Part shown: in pieces, positions 36,201-44,203 of the stretch
How the letters are laid out: each line of letters opens with the position of its first letter
Position numbering within the stretch: the first letter of the stretch is position 1
Origin: an uncultured Bacteroidales bacterium
Lineage (GTDB): Bacteria; Bacteroidota; Bacteroidia; Bacteroidales; F082
DNA: 64,000 bases
Assembly (NCBI GenBank): GCA_905233685.1
Contig: CAJOEZ010000007.1
Location: 1 to 64,000, forward strand
Direction of reading: 5' to 3'
Made by a program: the position numbers and the translations under genes
The notes under the pieces: model-generated
Seen by the model: only the letters and a program-made list of their open reading frames with translations
Database searches by the model: none
What the model was told of the DNA's origin: nothing

Positions 36201-38021
36201 GACACGCGCGAAGGTTTAGCGGCAGCATTGCTGGCTACCGGAATGTATATGGGCGAAAGCAATGAGGCCGCGCATAAGGACGGATATGCCCTGAACAGCA
36301 TCATCAACAGCCGTATCAATGCCGCTATGGCGAATTCCAAGATAGGAAAGATCGTGGATGTGGATATCAGCAGCGGAGAAACCGAACATGCCTCCGGCAA
36401 GACCAGTGACATGAACATCGCCATCAGCAAAACCCTGTTCGATGACAGGCTGCGCATCACGGTTGGTTCCACCATCTCTGACAACCCGGAGGTCAACAAA
36501 GCCAATGGGTTGCTCAGCCTTATTTCCGCAAATTATAAACTGACCAAGTCCGGGAATGTTTTCTTACGTGCGTTCTCACAGCGCGATTATGAGAATATCT
36601 TGGAAGGCGAGCTAAACAAGTCTGGTGTTGGTGTGGGTGCTACCAAGCAATGGAAGCGCAACAGTTATATGCCTTCCTTGGGCGATACCATCACGCGCAC
36701 CTACAACCTCATGGCGGATGCGGATATCACCTACCGTTCCAACAACAGCCTCGGGCCGAACCTCACTCTCGCTCATTCGACAAAGAACCTTTTGGGACGC
36801 GGCGAGACCTTCGCGGTCAAAGGCTATGGGGCATACTATGGGGCGCTGAGCAATCGAATTCCGGGAGACCCGAAAAAGACTGACACCTACAAGTTCGGTA
36901 TTGATGCCGCTCTCGTCTTCCCGTATCTGCACTGGCCGGGGAACAACAACCCCGAGGGCGACACCCGCTACCGATTAGGATACAAGTACGAAAACATTGC
37001 CGGTGGGTATGGTGTTCACAGGCTCTCCGGAGCCTTCTCGTATTTCATCCGCACGTCGGATTATATCACACATGTCTTCACACCTGCCTCGCTCTCCATA
37101 ATCAGAGTGAAGGCCGAGTCGGAAGAGTTGGCCCATGAGGCAGCTGAGCATCCGGAACTCATCAAAGTGCTTGCTGGAAACGAGTTCGTTCCCTCAATCG
37201 GCTATGGGATCACCTATAGTGACTATCGCACCAAACGGACGGTCAACACCATGGTTGACTTTGAGATCAAAGAAGCAGGTAACCTGACTAACGCCGTCTA
37301 TTGCCTCTTCGGACACCCGTGGAATGAGATAGACAAACCGATAGCCAGTCTCCCCTACAACCAGTTCGTCAAATTGACGGCCGAACTGTGGAACAGATTC
37401 AACTTGACTGACCGGGTATGCATCGCAACACGTCTTTTTGCAGGCGCCAACCTACCGTTGGGTAACTCCGAGAGTGTTCCGCTTTCCGAATCCTTTTATA
37501 CCGGTGGTCCCAACAGCCTGCGGGCTGCCAAACCTTACGCCTACGGACCGGGAAATTACCATAGCCTCAGATTCAACCAGAATTTCTTCCATGCCGGTGA
37601 TGTCAAACTCGAAGCCAACCTTGAACTGCGCTTCCCCGTTGTTTGGAAAATCAATGGTGCCGTTTTCGTCGATGCCGGTAACGTATGGAACTTGCGTAAC
37701 ACCCGCGACCTCATCAGCAGCGAAGATTATGAGCTCCTTCTTAAGGCTTTTGGTTTAACTGAAGATTTGTGGGATGGATTCATTGGGAATCCGTATCTTG
37801 CGAAGCAGATCGCCTTAGATACGGGTGCCGGACTCCGCCTCGACATCGACGGGCTCGTCATCCGCTTGGACTTGGGTGTAGGTATCCACGCGCCTTACCA
37901 GACCTACAAATACTCCGAGGAAGGCACGCCTGACCTCACCCGACCGATCACCTCCTATTACAATATGCCTTCCGTCTTTGATGGCCTGCGCCTCAACTTC
38001 AGCATAGGTTATCCGTTCTGA
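33210..38021 (+). CDS. TamB-like protein fused to Omp85/TamL-like beta-barrel (single 1603-aa ORF)
   Basis: N-terminal TM anchor; DUF490-like DDRLRITVGSTISDN...ENILEGELNKSGVGVGA; barrel: YTGGPNSLRAAKPYAYGPG, VKLEANLELRFPVVWKINGAVFVDAGNVW, C-terminal F. Confidence 0.85.
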   Translation: MSKKSLIWRRTRIVLGVILGIVLLLLIAVTVVLVTPKARTAVLQKCVAEINGRTDLDVDLGRLYLSPFHHSPMMLYRAYKGNEDLPLHIEIDSLYIGHRGQDTLLYVHGLRLQGCMQKPGEGEPKDDFLARTIVVDQLLLDQATVHSDTLIDGIGVDAVLEHLHVKSPGFNIAKGEYPLHGLKLTDAFVGVELRDTEDDTEDEDTISTPMVFDIPDAELRNARFVLNPRGVDIRADSLATSVLADVGNDLYDIRRVNIGKASIDYKKKYYLPFDTIYGDAFVDLNTDLINSKGLHVRSDEFGAKADLMASVLNMETMRVDLEGNADYRGSKATLRGYYDIDDEMYDMLVNVEKVDISPFLKDRHHVEIAGKIHAQGKGIDLDSPALKCKVAMNLTDCIYDDINVSGIKLNAELANKTVAGNLHLPVTMTDSDMRLKAETEHQFLVSNFLTPKKMKVDYHTQMKHVVAHVAGEDFDVDYLNLDFTTNTATSLYMATQGLTVDAQSPMHVLRLVDDIQPVLGVVSDSAFVQSLVLLQDLTMLDTLRRLIPNMQAEIQLAKGSPVQAIIEGMGVDINEVTVSLQSDAFQSDLALDVSIPSIDHTDDDSTGLRLPAATAAIRINMTEGKTTASLTANTHITNGVMSVDKLRTDARLQLDLERDERELNGTGHLALDGLVYNGMELGNRTADILISPSGQYENAIQADVRLDDIPLELVSDIIQMEDIDLDGLVRAKATVDGLPAQLDISAEVWPVDVSVNYKPYDVKLNLGETPIVMVHNNVELNDVRIYSVDSSYLTLNGGMDLNTMLIDVDLTADNFSPVKLEQNGPFPVYGDLATDVRGRVTGPLDSIHANVDVTILPTTDLTYPIDKKNLAQVKPHGTVNVQYNTTDGELNLGGMIHVDEGLVRYSPKLYPMIPFKVDSGSYVALNGPIGQTILHISASQQVKADVQSADEETRRVTFNTGVRVYGILDSIGLNTIGFFLEAPDDETITRELASLDEDTREGLAAALLATGMYMGESNEAAHKDGYALNSIINSRINAAMANSKIGKIVDVDISSGETEHASGKTSDMNIAISKTLFDDRLRITVGSTISDNPEVNKANGLLSLISANYKLTKSGNVFLRAFSQRDYENILEGELNKSGVGVGATKQWKRNSYMPSLGDTITRTYNLMADADITYRSNNSLGPNLTLAHSTKNLLGRGETFAVKGYGAYYGALSNRIPGDPKKTDTYKFGIDAALVFPYLHWPGNNNPEGDTRYRLGYKYENIAGGYGVHRLSGAFSYFIRTSDYITHVFTPASLSIIRVKAESEELAHEAAEHPELIKVLAGNEFVPSIGYGITYSDYRTKRTVNTMVDFEIKEAGNLTNAVYCLFGHPWNEIDKPIASLPYNQFVKLTAELWNRFNLTDRVCIATRLFAGANLPLGNSESVPLSESFYTGGPNSLRAAKPYAYGPGNYHSLRFNQNFFHAGDVKLEANLELRFPVVWKINGAVFVDAGNVWNLRNTRDLISSEDYELLLKAFGLTEDLWDGFIGNPYLAKQIALDTGAGLRLDIDGLVIRLDLGVGIHAPYQTYKYSEEGTPDLTRPITSYYNMPSVFDGLRLNFSIGYPF

Positions 38022-38042
38022 TGCGTGGAATCACAATGAGTT

Positions 38043-38080
38043 TGACCGCCGCAAGGGTTTTCTTGACCTTTGCGGTGGTT
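38043..38080. terminator. Terminator-like hairpin repeat, copy 3
   Basis: TGACCGCCGCAAGGGTTTTCTTGACCTTTGCGGTGGTTG. Confidence 0.65.
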
Positions 38081-38096
38081 GTTAGTACTGCTTGTT

Positions 38097-39410
38097 TTAT
38101 CGTGCGTACAAAGCCACAAGGGTCTCGTATTTCTCCTGCTTGCCGCTGGTCATCTTGGGTTCGCCGACTTTCTTGCCGTATTCGTAGGCTTGCTCGAAGG
38201 TGAGTTTGCCGTCTTCGAAGTCCTTGCCGATGCCGCTGTCGAAGGATGCGTAACGGACTTTCTTCATCTTGGGCAACTCGCTGTGTTCCAGCAGGTCAGC
38301 AGCACTGAGCAACCCACGTGCCATGGCATCCATACCGCTGATGTGGGCGATGAAGATGTCCTCGGGGTCGGTGCTGTTGCGGCGCAGTTTGGCGTCGAAG
38401 TTGGTGCCACCGTTGGTGAAACCACCACCACGGATGATCTCCATCCAGGCCTGGGTGAGGTCGAAGTTGTCGATGGGGAACTGGTCGGTATCCCAGCCGT
38501 TCTGGTAGTCGCCACGGTTGGCATCGATGCTGCCCAGCATCCCGTTGTCGACGGCCACCGCCAACTCATGCTCGAAAGTATGCCCAGCGAGGTTGGCGTG
38601 GTTCACTTCGATGTTGACCTTGAAGTCTTTCTCGAGGCCGTGCGTCTTGAGGAAGCCGATGACGGTCTCGGTGTCGACATCGTATTGATGTTTCGTCGGC
38701 TCCATGGGTTTGGGCTCGATGAGGAAGGTGCCTTTGAAGCCGTGGGCGCGTCCGTAGTCGCGGGCCATGCGCAGCATGGTGGCAAGATGTTCCTTTTCAC
38801 GTTTCTGGTCGGTGTTGAGCAGACTCATATAACCCTCGCGACCGCCCCAGAAGACGTAATTGGTGCCTCCGAGCTTGATGGTCGCGTCGATGCTGTTCTT
38901 GATTTGCACGATGGCGCGGGCCACCACGTCGAAGTCGGGATTGGTGGCGGCACCGTTCATGTAGCGCTTGTGGCCGAACACGTTGGCAGTGCCCCAAAGC
39001 AGGTGGATGTCGGGGTATTGTTTCATCTTCTCCAAGGCGTAGTCGGTGATGACGCGCATTCGTTCCTCATATTCCTCCACCGTCGCGCCTTCTTCGACGA
39101 GGTCGACATCGTGGAAGCAGAAGTAGTGAATGCCGAGCTTGTCCATCAGCTCGAAGCCGGCGTCCATCTTGTCCTTGCCGCGCTGGATGGGGTCGGCGGC
39201 TTTGTCCCAGGCATAGCTTCGGGTCTGACAGCCAAATTGGTCACCGCTGGCCTGGCCGAGGGTATGCCACCAAGCCATGGCGAAGCGCAGCCAGTCTTTC
39301 ATTTTCTTGCCCATCACCACACGCTCGGGGTCGTAGTAATGAAAGGCCATCACGTTCTTTGATTCAGTCCCTTCGAAAGGGATTTTTTGGATTTGTGGGA
39401 AGTATTCCAT
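38097..39410 (-). CDS. xylA: Xylose isomerase
   Basis: MEYFPQIQKIPFEG...KMKDWLRFAMAWWHTL; FLIEPKPMEPTKHQYD; SIDANRGD. Confidence 0.97.
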   Translation of the reverse strand: MEYFPQIQKIPFEGTESKNVMAFHYYDPERVVMGKKMKDWLRFAMAWWHTLGQASGDQFGCQTRSYAWDKAADPIQRGKDKMDAGFELMDKLGIHYFCFHDVDLVEEGATVEEYEERMRVITDYALEKMKQYPDIHLLWGTANVFGHKRYMNGAATNPDFDVVARAIVQIKNSIDATIKLGGTNYVFWGGREGYMSLLNTDQKREKEHLATMLRMARDYGRAHGFKGTFLIEPKPMEPTKHQYDVDTETVIGFLKTHGLEKDFKVNIEVNHANLAGHTFEHELAVAVDNGMLGSIDANRGDYQNGWDTDQFPIDNFDLTQAWMEIIRGGGFTNGGTNFDAKLRRNSTDPEDIFIAHISGMDAMARGLLSAADLLEHSELPKMKKVRYASFDSGIGKDFEDGKLTFEQAYEYGKKVGEPKMTSGKQEKYETLVALYAR

Positions 39411-39430
39411 TGTATTCAGTCCTAAATACG

Positions 39431-39763
39431 ATGAAAAAACTATTTTTAACAGCAGCCATCCTGATGGGTTTCGCAATGGGCACTTATGCTCAAGGCGGCT
39501 ACTATTATTCTGAGGGCGAGCTTTATTATTATGGGGGCGGCCTTGGGGGCCGTGGCAGTACTCCGGAACAACAAATGAGGGGATGGTCGGACGATGGTTT
39601 CTTGTTTTTTCCTGGCCACGCCAGCTGGGGCAACTGGAATTCAGATCCTGATGGTTGGACAGATTATCCACCCGATCCAGAAGTTCCGCTCGGCGGAGGC
39701 GCCCTGTTGCTCATCGGCTTTGGCGCAGCCTACGCCATGAAGAAGAGAAAGAAGGAGGACTAA
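39431..39763 (+). CDS. Small secreted protein with C-terminal P-LGGG / TM / KKRKK tail
   Basis: Signal peptide; EVPLGGGALLLIGFGAAYAMKKRKKED. Confidence 0.7.
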   Translation: MKKLFLTAAILMGFAMGTYAQGGYYYSEGELYYYGGGLGGRGSTPEQQMRGWSDDGFLFFPGHASWGNWNSDPDGWTDYPPDPEVPLGGGALLLIGFGAAYAMKKRKKED

Positions 39764-39766
39764 GAC

Positions 39767-40243
39767 ATGAGTTTCATTATGCGGCAGGCGAAGCCTGATG
39801 AGGCTGGCCTCGTCCTTGATTTTATCAAAAAACTCGCCGTTTACGAGAAATGTGCCGACGATGTGGTGGCCGACGAAGCCACTATCCATCATTCCTTGTT
39901 TGTGGAGCGTTCCGCTGAGGTGGTCTTCGCCGAAGAAGACGGCATAGTCATCGGCTTCGCCTTGTTCTTCCACAACTTTTCCACCTTTGTGGGACGGAAA
40001 GGCCTGTATCTCGAAGACCTCTTCATTTTGCCCGAAAAACGTGGCAAAGGTTACGGCAAAGCCCTGCTGAAATACTTGGCCAAGATTGCCGTGGAGCGCA
40101 ACTGCGGCCGCATGGAGTGGATTTGCCTCGACTGGAACAAATCCGCCTTGAAAGTCTATCGCAGCATCGGGGCGATTCCGATGGATGAATGGACCGTCCA
40201 ACGACTGGATGAAAAAGCTTTGAAACAGTTCGCAGAAGAATAG
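39767..40243 (+). CDS. GNAT family N-acetyltransferase
   Basis: LYLEDLFILPEKRGKGYGKALLKYLAKIA. Confidence 0.93.
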   Translation: MSFIMRQAKPDEAGLVLDFIKKLAVYEKCADDVVADEATIHHSLFVERSAEVVFAEEDGIVIGFALFFHNFSTFVGRKGLYLEDLFILPEKRGKGYGKALLKYLAKIAVERNCGRMEWICLDWNKSALKVYRSIGAIPMDEWTVQRLDEKALKQFAEE

Positions 40244-40335
40244 TCATAACAACCTTGTCTTTTTACTTTTTTTTCCTACTTTTGCGCCACAAATTTGTAT
40301 CCTAAAAACTAAGCTCTAACTAACTAAATTCTATT

Positions 40336-42363
40336 ATGATGAAAAAGTATTTTTACCTCGTTTTATTGTCACTCGCATTCGCCGGCTTCGCCAAAGCGCA
40401 AGGGCCTGCATCAACCGCCAATTGGTTTGGATATATCTTACCCCCAAGTCCAGCAGAATACCAGTATATCTCTTTTAACATGCAGGATTTAGGGTCGGTG
40501 TCCGTTGCGTCGGACGTGATCTCTCCTGTGTCGACAGCCACTTTTGCCAATGGCTATGTCTGGAGCGTGAATAATGACAACGGCTATCACATTTGCAGGT
40601 CAAAATTCGATGAAACCCATAATCTTATCGAAGCACCTGAGGTGATGATTGCAGGTGTTTCCTATATCAACGACATGGCCTACAATCCCGCCGACGGATT
40701 GATTTATCTCATTACAGAAGAGCACCTGAAAAGCTTTAATCCGGCTAATCCCACCAACATCCAAGACCATGGCGCGATAGCACATGATGGCTTCAATTTG
40801 GCTATCAACATGGAGGGTAACGCTTATATGATAAGCTCTTGGGGTGAGTTTGGCTCTTTGAACCTTTCCAATGCCCAATTGACCGTAATCAACTCGATTG
40901 ATTTGCCGATAAAGATGGCTTTCGACATGCTGACGGGCGAGTTGTTTGGCGCTCATTACGGCAATTTGTATCAGCTTAACCCCAATACCGGAGCTTATAC
41001 CGTTTTGGGCGCGCTCCATGACGGAGGCCAAGGCTATGACCCGACCTGCCTGTTTATGACCTACGGCAGCTCCGTTCCGTCGGAATTCACCGTCGGTGAT
41101 TTGAACTATCGTGTGAATGACGACCAGGTTTCCGTAACGGTCACGGGCCATGTTGACGGTTACAATGCACAAGGTGCTTTGGTCATCCCTGAATCGGTGA
41201 GTTACGAGGGCCATGATTTTGCCGTGACCACCATCGGCAACGCCGCTTTTATGTATTGTTTCTACCTGACCAGCTTGACCCTCCCGAACTCAGTGACCAC
41301 CATCGAGGAGGCCGCATTTGCCTATTGCTCAGGTTTCACTGGCGATTTGGTGATTCCTAATTCTGTCATCACTATTGAACCCAGCGCATTCCACACATGC
41401 TATGCTTTTAACGGAGATTTGATTTTAGGGAACTCCGTTGCGACTATCGGCGCTTGGGCTTTTAATTCATGCGACGGCTTGACTGGCATATTAAACATCC
41501 CGAGCAATGTGGAATCCATCGGCGAAGATGCTTTCGTGTATTGTAACTTCACCGGCATTGTGGTCGACCCTGAAAACCCAAATTATGACTCCAGAAACGA
41601 TTGCAACGCCATCATTGCGACAAACACGAACGAACTGGTTACAGGCTGCAAGAATACGGTTATTCCAAATACCGTCACGGCCATCGGCAACAACGCATTC
41701 AAGGGCATCACGGGAATGACATCGATGAATATCCCGGAGTCAGTGGAAACCATCGGTAACAACGCTTTTGCTCTATGCTTCGATTTGACGGGTGATTTGG
41801 TGATTCCGAATTCAGTGACCTATATCGGGGAAAGTGCGTTTTTCCAGTGCGAAGGATTGGATGGGAAACTGATATTAGGAGAATCCGTTTCTTACATCGG
41901 CGATTGGGCCTTCAGGAAGTGCTCACACATTTCGGAGGCAGTGTCTTTGGCCACCACACCTGCCACGCTTGGAAACGAATTGGGAGGCATGGTGTTCGCC
42001 GAGTTTGGCATTCCAGTCCTCACCGTCCCTTGCGGTTGCATCGAGGCTTACCAAAACTCCGCTTGGTACGACCCATTCGGATTGGTCGGTTTCTATGAGT
42101 TCGTTGAAGACTGCACAGCGATTGCGGAAGTCGAGCCTGTTGTCACAGCGGTTTATCCCAATCCGACCTGCGGCAAGGTGAGAATCGAGGCTGAAAACAT
42201 CCAGAATATCAGCATTTTCAATCTCCTTGGAGAAAAAGTCTTTGAAAGTTCCGCCAATGGTGACGTCTTTGAATATGACTTCAGCCATCAAAACGCCGGC
42301 GTGTATCTGATAACGGTGGAAACGGCGAAAGGCGTTGAGACCACGAGGGTAACGGTCAGATAA
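40336..42363 (+). CDS. BspA-like leucine-rich repeat secreted protein with T9SS type A sorting domain
   Basis: Repeated VTTIGNAAFMYCFYLTSLTLPNSV LRR_5 units; C-terminal VYPNPTCGKVRI...GVYLITVET. Confidence 0.92.
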   Translation: MMKKYFYLVLLSLAFAGFAKAQGPASTANWFGYILPPSPAEYQYISFNMQDLGSVSVASDVISPVSTATFANGYVWSVNNDNGYHICRSKFDETHNLIEAPEVMIAGVSYINDMAYNPADGLIYLITEEHLKSFNPANPTNIQDHGAIAHDGFNLAINMEGNAYMISSWGEFGSLNLSNAQLTVINSIDLPIKMAFDMLTGELFGAHYGNLYQLNPNTGAYTVLGALHDGGQGYDPTCLFMTYGSSVPSEFTVGDLNYRVNDDQVSVTVTGHVDGYNAQGALVIPESVSYEGHDFAVTTIGNAAFMYCFYLTSLTLPNSVTTIEEAAFAYCSGFTGDLVIPNSVITIEPSAFHTCYAFNGDLILGNSVATIGAWAFNSCDGLTGILNIPSNVESIGEDAFVYCNFTGIVVDPENPNYDSRNDCNAIIATNTNELVTGCKNTVIPNTVTAIGNNAFKGITGMTSMNIPESVETIGNNAFALCFDLTGDLVIPNSVTYIGESAFFQCEGLDGKLILGESVSYIGDWAFRKCSHISEAVSLATTPATLGNELGGMVFAEFGIPVLTVPCGCIEAYQNSAWYDPFGLVGFYEFVEDCTAIAEVEPVVTAVYPNPTCGKVRIEAENIQNISIFNLLGEKVFESSANGDVFEYDFSHQNAGVYLITVETAKGVETTRVTVR

Positions 42364-42462
42364 TGTGGTCCTTGGCCGAACAAAAATTGAGTTGAATAAT
42401 GCGTTGGCATGAAACCTTTTTGGCGGTTTTTTGTGTCAGGTTCAAAAATAAAACTATTTTTG

Positions 42463-42477
42463 CAGGATAAAATCCTG
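42463..42477 (+). promoter_or_regulatory. Leader hairpin CAGGAT-AAA-ATCCTG
   Basis: Perfect inverted repeat between TATTTTTG -7 box and ATG 42484. Confidence 0.5.
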
Positions 42478-42483
42478 TTAATA

Positions 42484-43107
42484 ATGAAAAAAAGTATCAC
42501 CTGCATTGCCGTCATGTTAGTTACATTGCTGACGGCCTGTGCGCAAAAACAAGAAAAAATGACAACAATTTATGACTTTAAGGCCCTGAACAACAAGGGC
42601 GAAGAGGTGGACATGGCCCAATACAAAGGCAAAGTCCTCATGATTGTAAACACCGCCTCGAAGTGCGGCTTCACCCCGCAGTATGACGGCTTGGAAGCCC
42701 TCTACAAGAAGTACCAAGACCAAGGTCTGGTCATCCTCGGCTTTCCCTGCGACCAGTTCAAACACCAAGAGCCCGGCACCGACGAGGAAATCGCCGAGTT
42801 CTGCCGCCTCAACCACGGCGTGACCTTCCCGCTGATGAAGAAGGTTGATGTTTTCGGTGAGAACGCCCACCCTATCTTTGTGTACCTATGCAATCAGGTA
42901 CCCGATGAAGAAGTCCACGGCTTGAAGGACAAAGCCACGATGAAGCTCGTCGACAGTCTGAGCAAGTCCGATGGCCGCAAGGACGGCGAAATCCGCTGGA
43001 ACTTCACCAAGTTCCTCATCTCGAAAGACGGCAGCGTCATCAAGCGTTTCCCGCCCGTGGCGAAGCCCGAGGATATGGAGGCCGACATCGAAGCAATGCT
43101 GAAATAA
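42484..43107 (+). CDS. Glutathione peroxidase family, lipoprotein
   Basis: LLTACAQ lipobox; VNTASKCGFTPQYDGLE; GFPCDQF. Confidence 0.92.
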   Translation: MKKSITCIAVMLVTLLTACAQKQEKMTTIYDFKALNNKGEEVDMAQYKGKVLMIVNTASKCGFTPQYDGLEALYKKYQDQGLVILGFPCDQFKHQEPGTDEEIAEFCRLNHGVTFPLMKKVDVFGENAHPIFVYLCNQVPDEEVHGLKDKATMKLVDSLSKSDGRKDGEIRWNFTKFLISKDGSVIKRFPPVAKPEDMEADIEAMLK

Positions 43108-43117
43108 CACAACAACA

Positions 43118-44134
43118 ATGAAAAAACTAACTATCATCCTTATGGCAACACTAATAATGACGTGTGGCTGCAAGTCGCAGAACAAAGAAACAGCCGCCAA
43201 GCAAGAAGGCGCAACGGTCTATCTGACCAAAGAAATCACTCCCGAGTCGCTTGTTAAAATCTACAAGGCGCTTGGCGTGGAAGCCACTGGCCGCGTGGCC
43301 GTGAAGGTCTCGACGGGCGAAGGCAGCAATCCCAACTACCTTAAACCGGAACTCATCAAAGACCTTGTGCATGAGGTGGACGGCACCATCGTGGAATGCA
43401 ACACCGCCTACGGCAACGGCCCCGGCGACGAAAAAGACGACCGCAACAACTCGGCCAACCACTGGGAGGTGATTCGCCGTCACGGCTTCACTGACTATTT
43501 CCCCGTGGACATCATGGACGAATACGACGAAATCCGCATCCCCGTGAAAGACCAGCGTCACATCAAATACGACATCGTGGGCGGTCACATGGCCAACTAC
43601 GACTTTATGATTGCGCTCAACCATTTCAAGGGTCATCCTATGGGTGGCTACGGTGGCGCGTTGAAGAACCTCAGTATTGGTTGCGCCAGCGCCAACGGCA
43701 AGGCATACATCCACTCCTCCGGAAAGATGGAGAAACTCGACATGGATAAGCTCTGGACACCCGAGTACATCGGTGACCAAGACGGTTTCCTTGAGAGCAT
43801 GGCCGCCGCCGCACAGGCAATAACGAACTATTTCAACAAGAAGCAGGGCATCATCTACATCAGCGTGATGAACAACATGAGTATCGACTGCGACTGCGTT
43901 GACCATCCCGCCCCGGTGAAACTCGAAGACTATGGCATACTCGCCTCCATCGACCCCGTCGCCCTCGACCAAGCCTGTGTCGACATTATCAACAATCAAG
44001 AGGTGACCGCCAAAAACGACCCCACCGACCTGCTCTCACGCATCGACCAACAACATGGCGTCCACACCATTGAACACGCTGAGGTCATAGGTCTGGGTAC
44101 ACGCAAGTACCACATCGTCAGCATTGACAAGTGA
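43118..44134 (+). CDS. DUF362 domain-containing lipoprotein
   Basis: MTCGCKSQ lipobox; NHFKGHPMGGYGGALKNLSIGCAS. Confidence 0.85.
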   Translation: MKKLTIILMATLIMTCGCKSQNKETAAKQEGATVYLTKEITPESLVKIYKALGVEATGRVAVKVSTGEGSNPNYLKPELIKDLVHEVDGTIVECNTAYGNGPGDEKDDRNNSANHWEVIRRHGFTDYFPVDIMDEYDEIRIPVKDQRHIKYDIVGGHMANYDFMIALNHFKGHPMGGYGGALKNLSIGCASANGKAYIHSSGKMEKLDMDKLWTPEYIGDQDGFLESMAAAAQAITNYFNKKQGIIYISVMNNMSIDCDCVDHPAPVKLEDYGILASIDPVALDQACVDIINNQEVTAKNDPTDLLSRIDQQHGVHTIEHAEVIGLGTRKYHIVSIDK

Positions 44135-44203
44135 CCTTCACCGCAAAGGCTTTGTTCCTGTCCTTTTGTGTAATTCAAAACGTATGTCCACAATACAACC
44201 CGA

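Noticed and set aside
38070-39362. 430-aa ORF antisense to xylA
   Set aside because: Shadow ORF of a strongly conserved gene on the opposite strand
43151-43999. 282-aa ORF antisense to DUF362 gene
   Set aside because: Shadow ORF; plus-strand gene has signal peptide and conserved motifs
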